DNA from: Gymnopilus junonius
Lineage: Eukaryota; Basidiomycota; Agaricomycetes; Agaricales; Galerinaceae
NCBI GenBank assembly: GCA_015501075.1
Contig: JADNYJ010000009.1
Coordinates: 186,001-250,000, forward strand
Length of the DNA stretch: 64,000 nucleotides
Direction: 5' to 3'
Part shown: one piece after another, positions 1 through 11,520 of the stretch
Layout: each line of letters starts with the position of its first letter
How positions within the stretch are numbered: the first letter of the stretch is position 1
The notes under the pieces: model-generated
Told to the model about the DNA's origin: nothing
The model's database searches: none
What the model saw: only the letters and a program-made list of their open reading frames with translations
Position numbers and translations under genes: made by a program

Positions 1-2554
1 TTGAGGTGAGTTGAACATGATTATCGGAACTACGCTTGAATTGACATTTGGAACCAGGTGACCGAACGCCTTCCGGAGTCCCGGAAACTCGAGCTCAATG
101 CCTATTTAACCAAACCAACCACCCGTTTAGCCAGATATCCACTGCTATTGGAAGCCGTACTCAAACACACACCGAGCGACAGCAGCGATAAGCATGTGCT
201 ACCAAAAGTGGTCGAGATGGTGCGAGAGTTTTTGGGCAAAGTTAACACGGAGACGGGCAAGACGGAGAATCGGTTTAATTTACTCCAGCTCGACCAGCAG
301 CTACTCTTTAAGCCTGGAGAGAATGTGGTTGGTCTTTTTCTTTCCTTTCTTATCTTTTCCCTCCAGGCGGGGACCTTGCCCTTTTTTTCTTCGTTCTTTT
401 GCTCTGTGTGGTTGGATTGAATTTATTTTTTTGTTCTTTTTTTCTGCTGTTGTGAACAGGATCTGCGTCTCCGTGACGACGGACGGGAGATGGTATTCAA
501 GGGATCGCTCAATAAGCGAGATGGGGAGATTCAGGTGTATTTGTTTGATCATGCCATTTTATTCACAAAGTTGGTAAAGACCAAACAACACGAACAATAC
601 AAGGTCTACCGACGGGTGAGCTTGCTTGCTTTTCTGTGTCAGAGAAAATCTTTTTTAAAGCTTGTTTTCCACGTAGCCCATACCCCTGGAACTTTTGCTG
701 ATCACTGCTCCTCCCGAAGAAAGCAGCAATGGCACCATCCGCTCCCAACAACGTAAGGCTCAAACCCTTGTGCGTAAATCTTCCTTTGACAAAGGTAAAG
801 GAGCTGTACCTTCCGTGGTTTCTTTGCCGATGAACAAGAGCGACCATAAAGGCCAGCATTGGATCAACTTTGTTCACCTCGGACGAAAATACTACAACCT
901 TATGTTGTGGGCGAATTCGCCGATGAGCCATAAGAAATGGCTGGAGGTGATTTACAACCAGCAGAAGATCATGCGGGAGAGGAGCATTATTTTTGATACT
1001 GTCAATCTGAGCGAGGGATTCTTTTCTGGGCCGAACAAGGTCAATTGTGCCGCTCCGTATAGTCAGTTCTTCTTTTCTTGGAATGTGGTGCGCCTCCTGA
1101 CCTGGCCCTTTCTTTCTCGTAGGTGGAGGAAGAAGGGTCGTGTATGGTACTGACGACGGCGTGTATCTGTCTGACCTGCGGGAGCCAAACCAAGACCCTG
1201 TCAAGGTTCTGGCTCTGCTGGATGTTCTTCAGGTGGATGTGTTGGAAGATTATCAATTACTCATCGTGCTTTCAGGTATGAGTATTCCTTATTTGTCGTA
1301 TATGTGCATAGACTAATCCGTTGGGTAATCTATACAGAACGGCAAGTCATCACTTTCCCATTGGAGGCTTTAGATCCTCTAGACCCCATGGCGGGCCTTA
1401 AACGCGCCAAGCGGATATCGTCACATACATCCTTCTTCAAGGCTGGGTTTTGTTTGAACAAGGTGCTGGTCTGTATTGTCAAGTCAAGCCAGCTGTCAAG
1501 CACGTTTAAGACACTCGAGCCCATTGACCAGAACATTCGTGGTCGGGCGAAACCCACTTTCAAGAAACTTTTGCAAGGCGGCAACGATACGCTCAAGTTA
1601 TTCAGGGTACGTGGTCTAGATTTCCTGTCCTACATTCCATTTGTCTTACCCGCAATGTCCAGGAATTTTATATTCCGGTTGAATCGACGTCTATACATTA
1701 TCTCAAGACGAAGATGTGTGTTGGATGTTCAAGAGGTTTCGAGATTGTCGATCTTGAAAGCTTGGACACACAAGGGCTTTTAGATCCCAATGACGAGTCA
1801 CTGGATTTCGTCAGGAAAAAAGAAAACCTGCGGCCGATGGCGATATATCGCATTCACAACGACTTTCTCCTTTGCTATGATGGTAATTGTCGTTTTTCTC
1901 GTGTCGTGTTATTTTCTTATATGACTCGTTTAGAATTCGCGTTTTATGTGAATAAGAGCGGTCGTAGATCGCGGAAGGATTTCCTTGTACACTGGGAAGG
2001 CACGCCGACGGGTTTTGGTAAGGATTCCTTGGCGTTCACCTTGCGGCCAATTTTCACCTATTGCTTTTTTTTTCTTTCTCTCAAGCGCTGCATGAGCCAT
2101 ATGTCTTGGCATTTGAACCTTCATTCGTCGAGATAAGGCACATCGAGAGTGGCTTGATGACTCAAGTCATTCAAGGTTCAAACTTGCGCCTGTTGTTCGC
2201 GGACACACCGCCGTCAGTAAGCAATTCGTCCTCGATATACCAGCAGCCCAATCCATATCATCATGGGTAAGTATCTTTCAAAGATGAAATGATTGCTTGA
2301 CTGAACTCCCAAGTAACTTTAGATCGCCCGGGGCTTACAATAACCCGTACGCTGGATATCCCGGCCATCCTTATCCTCAGCATGGGTATTCTGAGCAATA
2401 CGCGCGACATCCACAAGGCGTCGGGAGAGAGGAAATTCTGATAGTGTCCGACGATCGGGTGCTTGCCCTCCGACCACGAAATGACCCAAGAGCGTCGGGA
2501 GGGGCGTATAGACACATGGCGGATAATGTGTCTATGGCTTCCATACCTCGATGA
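1..2554 (+). CDS. ROM2: Rho guanine nucleotide exchange factor, Rom1/Rom2 type (5' partial)
   Basis: This gene would activate Rho1-type GTPases at the plasma membrane in the cell-wall integrity pathway. The window opens inside the gene: five exon bases, an intron to base 57, then the end of a DH domain, seen as LTKPTTRLARYPLLLEAVLK at about 100-160. A PH domain follows at about 460-1000 (FKGSLNKRDGEIQVYLFDHA and KKWLEVIYNQQKIMRER). A CNH (citron homology) domain fills about 1130-2210, starting GSCMVYGTDDGVYLSDLREP and ending near FEPSFVEIRHIESG. The order DH-PH-CNH is that of fungal Rom2 and Tus1 proteins. The C-terminal tail is rich in Pro, Tyr and Gly, and the stop is the tga at 2552-2554. 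The N-terminal half, where a DEP domain would be expected, lies outside the window. Rom1/2 is favoured over Tus1 by general resemblance only. Confidence 0.88.
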
Positions 2555-3054
2555 TCAATGAATGTACGATAATTTCCTTTGTGTGTCTTGTGATTTCTTT
2601 TGGCGTCTCTCTAATCGCACGTAGGTTGTGTAAATGCTAGCTTTGTTGTTGTTCGAGTAACTATCCTTATTGATCGAATGGTGTAAGATACCGGAGGTGG
2701 CCGAATTTGGCAGTGGGAGAACTGTTTTTGGAGTGATCCGGATGTCGATCAACAGATTTGACTTTGAGCGGTCTTTGTTCTGGCTGTCCTGCTTGAGAGA
2801 AGAGAGACTTTTACCTTGACAACTGGCGGACACGATGGCTAGCGAGACGGCGATGGCAAGTGTGTGACTGGGCAAGGCGACGGATTGCGGGTCTGAGAAA
2901 TTTTAGCTTGGCTGGTGATGCCAAGCACGAGTAAAATACTAGGCCCAAAAAATGGCGGGCGGTTTGCTTGGCCATTGTCTCTTTCTCTTGAACCCTCACT
3001 GTCCCCAGTCCTCGAGCGCGTTGGCGCCGCCCACAGTCCTTTCAACACACAGTC
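2555..3054. other. Intergenic region, RhoGEF 3' end and chitin deacetylase promoter
   Basis: No convincing gene is present. The only structure noted is a short perfect inverted repeat, gcttggc-n7-gccaagc, near 2908-2928, about 130 bases before the chitin deacetylase start. It could be an operator-like site or chance. Confidence 0.5.
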
Positions 3055-5129
3055 ATGAAGCTTCTTTCTTTGCTTGTCCTTTCTGCTCTTCACCTCTCTG
3101 CTATCAATGCCGAGTACATCAACCCTAGGCATCGTCTCGTCAGACGCGATGATGCTGTAGCCCCTCCGCCAAACACCACCGCCCCTCCCCCCGCTGCAGG
3201 CACCACTACTTCCACACCTCCTCCTCCTCCTCCCCCCGCCCCCACCACTTCCTCCGCCGCTCCTCCCAAGTCTTCTTCTACTTTGGCAGCTCCTGCTCCA
3301 GTCACCACTTCTTCGGCTCCGGCTGGCTCCTCGGCCTTTTCTTCATCGTCAACTACTTCTACTACTGCCGCTTCTCCAACCGGTCCCCCTCCTTTGGCAA
3401 CATTCACTGGTATTCCCCCTCTGTCCGTCATCACATCCGGCATGCCTACCAGGAATCCTATCCCGGACACCACCACGTATGCGGCAGGCGCCACGCCCCC
3501 CATTTCTGGTGCACCTGTCCTGCCTACGCCCAGTACGTGCCAAGTCCCCGAAGATTGTGTTTTTATGTTACTGACGAGATCCTTATCAGTTTCTGTGAGC
3601 GGTTGGCCGACCCCGGATCAGGTCCCGGATGCCAGTACGTGCTACTTCCGTGGCGAAATTTGCTCCAAGGAGAATGACGTTGATTATCCAACAGCTTCGC
3701 CCCAGGTGAAGGAGTGGTTGAAGGAATTGGACGGTTATACCATTCCAAATATTTCTACGACCGTTGACGGTTCTTGTGCCAGCGATCCTGCTGCTGCCGC
3801 AGATGCCGCCAACCGTGGGTGGTGGACTTGCGGTGGATACACTCGTGTCACCGACATTACCGCTTGCCCAGACAAGCTGACCTGGGGTGTGAGGTACGTT
3901 TCGGAGAAAGTTTGCCATATTTGACTTTTGACATTCTACGGCTTTGATAGCTTTGATGATGGACCGGCTCCGTACAGTATGTACCATTTATTCGACTTTG
4001 AATTGTCTATCTGACCATTGTCCTTTTTTTTTCCAGCTCAGTATGTGCTCGCAAAGTACACCAAGCCTTCTTCGCGTTGACTAATCTATCAAATCTAGAT
4101 ATCTCCTCGACTATCTCACTGAAAAAGATATTACAGCTACTTTCTTCGTTGTTGGTTCCCGTGTAGTTGAATATCCCCAGACTTTGATTGAAGAGTACAT
4201 GAGCGGACATGAAATCAGTGTCCATACATGGTCTCACAGGGTACGACACCATGCGCCTTGAAGTGTGCTGAACGGTCAAACTGACTTGCCGCTAGCCTCT
4301 CACTACTTTAACGAACGAGCAAATTGTGGCCGAACTGGGCTGGACTCGCAAGGCTATCAAGGATGTCCTTGGGATTACTCCAACCACCATGCGTCCTCCT
4401 TATGGTGATATCGGTATGTAGCTTTATTTCTTCAGACATTAAATTACTGAATCTCCTCAATTAGATGACCGCGTCCGTACGATTGCATTGGCGATGGGCA
4501 TGGTACCTATTATGTGGACGAATTCTCCTAACGGTGGTAAATTCGATACCAACGGTACGCCTTTCTTCTCCTTTGCAAATTGTGGTTTGATCTTAAAATT
4601 TTTGGCATTATAGACTGGAGAGTTGCTGGCGGTCAGGTCATCGGTACCGACTCATTCAACACCTTTGAGGCCATCTTGGGCAACGCGACTACCCTTGATA
4701 CTGGGTTCATCGTCCTCCAGCACGATCTGTTCGAGATCACTGTCGACCTTGCTACCGGCTATACGCTCCCCTCAGCGCTCAGCCATGACCCCAAATTCAA
4801 TGTACGTTTTCCATCGTGCTCTAGTGCCCTTTTAACGAGACTCTTTTCATCTGACATTCTCTCTTCAGCTTATGTCCATCGGAGAATGCCAGCACTTCCC
4901 AGCAGGCAATCTCTATCTCGAGACCAATCAAAATACTACTTTCCCTTACCGCAATGGCACAAAGTTATCTGGCGTCGATGTCAACGGCGACGGCACGCCT
5001 GACACCGTATCAGGAGGTGGAGGCGCAACGTCAAATGGCACGAGCTCTGCTGCGTTTACCATTTCCGCACCCTTGCTAAGCTCGTTGATCGCTGGCCTTG
5101 GTTTGGCCGCCGCAAGTCTATTGCTTTAA
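3055..5129 (+). CDS. CDA: Chitin deacetylase, secreted and GPI-anchored (carbohydrate esterase 4)
   Basis: The enzyme removes acetyl groups from cell-wall chitin to give chitosan. The ATG at 3055 opens a clear signal peptide ([19 protein letters not shown]). A Pro/Ser/Thr-rich, probably O-glycosylated stretch follows at about 3150-3420. The NodB domain carries every CE4 motif: SFDDGP (3950-3965) with the metal-binding Asp pair, HTWSH (about 4220), RPPYGD (about 4393-4410), NDW (about 4613) and LQHD (about 4715). The C-terminus is Ser/Thr/Gly-rich and then hydrophobic, ending AAASLLL, as in a GPI-attachment signal. At least six short introns interrupt the gene. Family and localisation are well supported; the substrate preference is inferred from similarity to fungal Cda proteins. 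Confidence 0.93.
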
Positions 5130-5836
5130 TGTTATGATTTTTGGCTTTTTTGGCTTTGATTATACAAACATAGCATACTCACCTTCATGATTTTGTCACG
5201 CATTATTATTACATCGTTTAGGGATTTATAGGATTTAGTATTGAACGGACTCGACTAGTAGACGGACTTCAACAATCTATTCTTGTTAATCGTACGTAGT
5301 AGCCACGCAAGCGCCCACTGAATGAGGATGGCAGGAACACGTCGTGAGCTTTACAGTACTGGTATATGTGAAATGCAACACGTTGCCGAACAGGCTCTTA
5401 GTCTGCAGGAAGACAAATGTAAGCTCGTTACTAACATAATTACAGTCTCCAATGCCCAAAAAAAAAGTCGGAGGATGTCATGAAAAACAAGTCAGATTTT
5501 TGGTCAAGCCTTCCAAAAAGGTTGCCTGTGCATCAAACCACTACATAACGAGGAAATAAACAAAAAAAATTAAATGGTGTAGATCCGTGGAGAGATGCAA
5601 CTTTCGAGCTGTCAATGCGTCTTTAATATCTATTCGAAAGAGAACAAACCATGTATTGGGACACTGGGAGCCCGACACAAAGCTAATTAGGAGGGTTGAG
5701 GGATTACCGGATACCCGATGATGTTGGCATAAAATCATGTGCCAAATTAACTGGATGATCTTGATTCCCCATACCTTTGGCTAATCTATATATCTGGGGC
5801 CCCAGAGAAGGGTTTCTCTGCCGCCTGGTCCTGAAT
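5130..5836. other. Intergenic region between chitin deacetylase and carnitine acetyltransferase
   Basis: This 700-bp stretch is AT-rich and has no ORF with recognisable similarity. I see no repeats, tRNA or inverted ends. It holds the 3' UTR of the upstream gene and the promoter of the downstream gene. An in-frame ATG at 5777 exists, but its leader reads less like a targeting peptide than the ATG at 5837. Confidence 0.4.
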
Positions 5837-8136
5837 ATGCTGGGGCGTAGGTCGCAGCGTTCTCTCTTCTCACTCACTCAGCACCAACACAGACAGATGG
5901 CTTCTCAATCCAGAAGTCTGCGCCCTGCTCAATGGAAAACTGCTGCTCCCGAACCCCTATTAGGCACCTTGACATTCGCTGCTCAGTCCAAACTTCCGCA
6001 GTTGCCCGTACCGGAACTCAAGGATACTCTGAATCGCTTGAAAGAGTCTTTGAAGCCCATTGCTTGGTCCGACGCTGAATACGCGTCAGTTGTGAAGAAG
6101 ATTGACGCGTTTGAACGCGAGAAGGGGCAGGAACTTCACCAGCGACTGCTACAAAAGGCCGCTACTCGTCAACATTGGTTAGAAGAATGGTGGGATGATG
6201 CGGGATATTTGGGGTACAGGGATTCCGTATGTCTTCTTTCGCCGTTGAATTTCAATGACTGACACTCAGTACTGTAGGTTGTCGTGAATGTTTCCTACTA
6301 TTGTACGTTGCTTTCTCTGTCAGTGCCAATATTTTCTCATCTGTCTGCCTCTTAGATGGCTTTGATCAATCGCCTTCCCATTTGTCTAACGCGCCTGCTA
6401 CTCGAGCTGCTGGAATAGCAAGAGCCGCCATGATATTCAGACAAAAACTAAAGCAGGGTCTCATTAAACCAGAGTCTACCAAGGAAGGGCCACTATGTAT
6501 GGACACTTATAGGCAAGGAAGTTCATTGCATGAACATCTCGTCTAAGATCTCACCTCTTTATTACAGGTGGATGTTCGACTGTTGTAGAGTTCCCGGAGA
6601 AGGACTAGACTGGAGCGTTTCTTACGCGAAGAATGGCGAATTGGGCGACTCGGGGCATATCATCGTGATCCGGAAAAATCGCGTCTACAAAGTCGATGTT
6701 ACCCACAATGGCAGGATTTTGAGCACTTCAGAAATCGAAAAGTAAGTCGATTGTCCTCTCAAAGGGCCGTGTGCTGATGACGCTCAGACAAATTCAGCAT
6801 ATCTATGAGAATACCCTACAAGAATACCCCGGCGTCGGTGTACTCTCGGCTTCAGACCGTGATATCTGGGCTAAGGTCGGTTTGTCCCCTGTTCCTAAAT
6901 GGTTCATATGACTGAACTTCGCCCAAGGACTATGCAGAACTAGAGAAAAGTTCTGTTAATTCAAAAATCCTGGAAGCCATTCATTCTTCTGCATTCGTTA
7001 TCAGTCTTGAATCATCCCAGCCTCGAGATCCAATTCATCACAGTCGGGCGTTATGGCATGGAGATGTTATCGGAGGAATCCCAGTTGGTCTCAGAAACCG
7101 GTGGGTGGACAAACCTGTGCAATTCGTCGTATTCGATAATGGATACGCTGGACTCATGGGAGAACATTCTGTTATGGATGGCACCCCTACAGCAAGAATG
7201 TGTGACGAGGTGCTTGACATACTCTACGATCCCGCCTTCGACCACGGTTCCTCTTCGGGTCCTGAAAAGACTCCTACCCCATTGGACTGGGAGGTTACCG
7301 AAGCTACTACCCAAGCCATTGCGAAAGCAGATCATGCTGCCGCGGAACTTATTCATTCTCAGGAATTAGGATTCCATATCACTTCTTATGGAAAGGCTGC
7401 TATCAAGGCATTCGGCGTCTCTCCAGACTCGTGGGCGCAGATGATCATTCAACTTGCTTATAGGCGATTGCTAGGCACGAACAAGAGAAACGGGGGCACA
7501 TACGAAGCTGCTTCAACTCGCAAATTCTTCAAAGGCCGTACTGAAGCTATTCGCGTGGTGACAAGCGAGGCAGATGAATGGGTTAGGAGTATGGATGACC
7601 CGGCAGCCACCGCAGAAACTCGTAAAAAGCTCTTCGACAGTGCCACAAGAAAGCACGTCAGCCTGGCTAAGGCAGGCGGCCAAGGACAAGGTGTCGACCG
7701 TCATCTCTTTGGTAAATTACCTTTTTTTCTCGCGATTTTATACTTTGACTTACGCCACTGGGAAAAAAGGACTCCGGAAGGTCTTGAAGGAGAGTGAAGG
7801 ACTACCTGAACTATATGATGACCCCGTCTTTAAACGCTCGTCATACTGGGTGCTAAGTACATCTGCTATTTTTTCAAAGCATTTCCCTGTATATGGCTGG
7901 GGTGAGGTAGTTCCAGACGGTTTCGGAGTGGCCTACGTGACCGGATACGACGGTAAGCGCAGATTGACTTCCGTACTTCTCCGCCCTCTAAACATGCAAC
8001 ACCAGACCGTCTTCAGTACACCATCACGTCACGCAAAGAAATGCCTAATGCGCGCTTTGTTAAGGAGGTCGGAAAAGCAGCTCAAGACCTTTATGCACTT
8101 CACTCCAGCGTCCCGCCGGTTAAAGCCAAGCTTTGA
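5837..8136 (+). CDS. CAT2: Carnitine O-acetyltransferase (mitochondrial/peroxisomal)
   Basis: The enzyme moves acetyl groups between CoA and carnitine so they can cross organelle membranes. It is needed for growth on fatty acids and C2 compounds. The protein runs through the choline/carnitine acyltransferase family from LPQLPVPELKDTLNRL at the N-terminus, through YGFDQSPSHLSNAPATRAAG and PLCMDTYRWMFDCCRVPGEG, to the catalytic His in GLMGEHSVMDGTPTARM at about 7150-7200. The start at 5837 gives an Arg- and Ser-rich, acid-poor leader (MLGRRSQRSLFSL) typical of mitochondrial import. A second in-frame ATG at 5897 (MASQSRSLRPAQWK) would remove it. The protein ends KAKL; the last three residues, AKL, are a type-1 peroxisomal signal. 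Together these match the two-compartment targeting known for yeast Cat2. Its 3' end faces that of RPF1. Confidence 0.93.
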
Positions 8137-8391
8137 TCTTTAAAATTTCCTCGTGAACCGTCTTTTACAAGGGTTTTAAGCTAGATATTTATCTCAATAG
8201 CACTGGATGACAAATTGGCAATCACAACAATGTAAATCGAAGGCATCTTATGTATATCATTGCATGTTAATACCTGGAAAGACATGCAGTCACTCCGATC
8301 ATCCGATCAACTAATTAAAAGTCGGGATAGTGTATCGCGCAAGGCTATTATTGCAAAATGCTGGTATATATACAAATGATAACGTGCGGTT

Positions 8392-9757
8392 TCAAAGGAA
8401 AAAGGTTTTCCTTGAGGTTTCCAACTCAGGCTGAAAAAAAGGACAAGTTAATGCGCGTTATAACAGACACATAATACTGCAAACTGACCTTCCATTGCCA
8501 GATGAATTCGTCCTGCTTAGGTGGAGTTGTCTTCTTGGGTTGGTCTTCAGCAGCATTTTCAGATGCGCTTGATTGAGCATTTTCGTCGCTGTTGGTTGGC
8601 GATGGTTCGGTTCCAAGGGTTATTTGCGGGGCGGTCTCGCCGTAATTATAAACAGCGGGAATACCCTTTTTCAGCCATCTTAGCTTGAGCGTAAATCGAG
8701 GCCCAATTTCTTGGAGGGAAACTTTTTCTGTCGACCTAAAGGCGTATCTGCAAAGATTCGAGATAAGAATGTCTCCGATACCAGTAAACTGGACTAGAAT
8801 GTACCTATGCCGCCTGAAGAAGAGAAAATCTCGCTGATTATGTAGGGTCACAACTTGACGACCTTGGAACTCCGGTAATGGAGGGAAAGTAGTCTGGAAC
8901 ATACGCCCCACAGCGTGGCCGAGTTGTGTTACGAAGTTATTTAGAACTAACTCCGGATAATGTGGTGTAGCTCGTGCATGCCCCTTGCAGATAGTTAAAA
9001 AATGAAGGGAAAGAAATGGAATAATTCCTACGAAGATTTGTTTTGTGAGCTCAATAGACGTTAGCTTGAAATATGCGATGGCCCACTCGGGAGATGAACA
9101 AGAGTGATTGCATCTGGAAGTCGTAAGATCAGAACAGTATAAACTGCCAGCAAAATCATTGACATACTTGGTTTCTTCATATCTTCATTGACGACACAAA
9201 GGTGCTTGTAGCCACGGTCTGCCGCCCATCCTGCTATCCTGCCAACTTCAAACCCTTTTCCTTTCTTCCTGCGAATAAACTCGGCGCCCGGAAAAACTCC
9301 TACTAACTCGTCGCAAAATTCGTAAGTTGCCTTTGAGGCTTTTGGCGATGTTGTGATCAGAATTTTAGGAGGGATTGAAGGATCGTCGACGGACGTAAAA
9401 TAAGATGCAAATGGGTCGTTTTCGAGGTCCGCAGCTAATTCATCATGCTTGAAGGATTCAGCTGTTGAAGAAGACGGATCGGCAGTTAAAATGGACGGGT
9501 CGAATTCACGCATGTTATCAAGCGTGCGAGGAACATTCTCCGACAAACGTTTCTATGCAAAACATTCATATTGTGCATTCGCATTCACTAGAGAAAAAGA
9601 GAACCTTTTTTGCAATAGGGTCATTGGCCTCGAGCTTCGCTTGTGCCAATCGTTTTTGTAACTTTTGCTGATTCTTCGCCTTTTTCTGTTTGCGAGCAAC
9701 TTCTTCCCTCTTTATTTTGTTTTTAATTGATGACGGCTCGAACCGACTTGTAGGCAT
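8392..9757 (-). CDS. RPF1: Ribosome production factor 1, Brix-domain protein
   Basis: This nucleolar protein is needed for assembly of the 60S ribosomal subunit and maturation of 27S pre-rRNA. The N-terminus ([20 protein letters not shown]) is strongly basic and followed by a Lys/Gln-rich coiled-coil-like stretch. The Brix domain starts at [19 protein letters not shown] and continues with [39 protein letters not shown] and [20 protein letters not shown]. It ends with [16 protein letters not shown], the usual Brix signature. The last exon encodes [12 protein letters not shown] with the stop at 8392-8394. At least four short introns are present. A hAT-type element lies about 180 bp upstream of the start. 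Confidence 0.93.
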
Positions 9758-9937
9758 ATTGGACCAGTTTTTCAGGAAAGATATAAGACAGGATGAGTTG
9801 AAGTGGACACAGCGCTTGCCTTGGACAATGTCTTCAACTCCGAAGTGTGTTAAATGTTTGGCACTGTCACTCAAACCAATCAGTCATCTTATCTTATCTT
9901 TTTTAATTCGCTTGTCAGATTTTTGGGGTCCTACAGG

Positions 9938-10406
9938 CAGTGTTGTACCTAAGGCTTAAACATTATTAATGTTTAAGGCTTAATAACATGTTAAGGTTCA
10001 GACTTAGAATCAATCCAAGATGAAGATAAGCCTTAATTAACCCTTAACATCAGCATTACTTAATACAATTGATCAACAATTGACTGCCTTGTCAAGGAAT
10101 AAGTAGCTGCATAGGTGAGATGCATGCTTAGAGGCCCCTTGTATGCTCAATCTCCTTTGGCTCTGAGCCAATGATATGGGTTCTGCAAATAATACATCTA
10201 TTCAGACATTGAATTGAGTGGAGGAGTCCCAAGAAAGTTGAAGAAACTAGTCAATGGAAGTCAAAACCTTGACATTAAGCTGAGTTACTATTTTTAGCTG
10301 AACCATTAATAACCCCTTAGAATCAAGCCTTAATTAAGGGTGATTTTTAAGACTTAAGGCTTAAGAAAAAAATTTGGGGTTAATAACCCCTTAGAATACA
10401 ACACTG
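9938..10406. mobile_element. Non-autonomous hAT-type element (MITE), 469 bp
   Basis: The element starts CAGTGTTGTA and ends TACAACACTG, a perfect 10-bp terminal inverted repeat that continues imperfectly as CTAAGG. It is flanked on both sides by the identical 8-mer cctacagg, at 9930-9937 and 10407-10414. A TIR starting CAGTG and an 8-bp target duplication are hallmarks of hAT transposons. The interior has no coding capacity. It is AT-rich and full of short palindromes built from TTAAGG/CCTTAA, for example one around TTAATGTTTAA and a GGGGTTAATAACCCC hairpin near the right end. It would need a hAT transposase supplied from elsewhere. The perfect target duplication suggests recent insertion. 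Confidence 0.92.
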
Positions 10407-10429
10407 CCTACAGGTAGTTCTTCCTCAAG

Positions 10430-11503
10430 ATGTCGAGCGTGTTACCCTCTAAGAACGAGCAATATGGCACGAAGGAATATTGGTCAGTGCTCTTGTTGTA
10501 TGGCCGTGATCGTCTGTTTGTTTCGACTGCCCCCCATCTTCGTCTATAGGGACCAGAGATATTCAAAGTTAGTTTTCACTGCTGGTTTTTCGGCAAAATC
10601 AACAGGCTGAAGAACGAAAGGGAGACAAATAACGAATCATTTGACTGGTTCAAGTCATACGCCGACCTTGCTGATCTTCTCCATGAGCTCGTCCCTAAGA
10701 AATCATCACGAATTTTGATGCTTGGGTGCGGCAATTCCAAGTTATCAGAGGATGTAAGTCCATCGTCGACATTTCCAAGCACTTACTGTATTAATCATGT
10801 TATGAGAAGATGTGGGAAGACGGCTATCGCAATATTGTAAACATCGATGTGTGTGTGTCAAATGTTAGAAACAGGACCTGTTGATTGACTTTGGAAAACA
10901 GTATTCTGGTGTTCTCATTGAACAAATGAAAAAAAGACACAGCGACTTGCGTCCAGAAATGGAATGTATGTCCTAAATTTTCTTTTCTTATGAGAAATCG
11001 AAGTGAAGGCTATCACAAGGGCACGAAATGGATGTCAGAAATCTCATATTTGAAGACGGTACCTTTGATGTGGCCATCGACAAAGGCGCGCTTGATTTCT
11101 TTCAAAAGAAAAAAAAGCTTTTCTGATCTCTGCCTTTAGGTACGATGGATGCTATGATGACCGCAAAGGGCGACGTATGGGTAAAATTACCATATCATCA
11201 AACAATCATTTTTTTTTGGTTCTAATGTTCTACAGGACCCTCCTCAGCGAGTCATCGATGACTGCAGCAAGGAAGTAGATGAGACTCTCAAGTGGGTTCC
11301 ACCTGTAGAAACGACTCCGTGTACACTTTAATCGTTTTAACAGAGTGCTCAAGGAGAACGGCCTTTTCATTTATCTCACTTTCGGTCAACCACACTTTAG
11401 GCGACGGTACCTGAAGAGGGAAGGGACGACACTTGAGATCAAAGAGTTAGGAGAAGCATTCCATTATTACCTATACATTCTACGTAAAAATATCCAGTCA
11501 TAA
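10430..11503 (+). CDS. Class I SAM-dependent methyltransferase, EEF1AKMT4 / METTL13 N-terminal type
   Basis: The protein resembles the enzymes that methylate lysines of translation elongation factor eEF1A; the substrate here is inferred from family. It begins MSSVLPSKNEQYGTKEYW and continues DQRYSK and FDWFKSYADLADLL. Motif I, the SAM-binding loop, is ILMLGCGNSKLSEDMW at about 10717-10810, followed by VNIDYSG. The post-II region reads DVRNLIFEDGTFDVAIDKGT. The C-terminus is LIYLTFGQPHFRRRYL-like (FIYLTFGQPHFRRRYLKREG). The total is about 215 aa from many small exons. The intron after AIDK starts with GC instead of GT (near 11088) and ends at ctttag. The ATG lies only 16 bases after the target duplication of the hAT element. 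The 3' end is 17 bp from the converging neighbour. Confidence 0.85.
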
Positions 11504-11520
11504 ATTCTCATGACTCTTCT

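Noticed and set aside
563..1204. 213-codon ORF antisense to the RhoGEF PH/CNH region
   Set aside because: The sense strand encodes the PH and CNH domains with good splice sites; the antisense product has no known features.
3090..3503. 137-codon ORF antisense to chitin deacetylase
   Set aside because: The Gly/Val/Glu-rich sequence mirrors the Pro/Ser/Thr linker of the real gene and has no domain.
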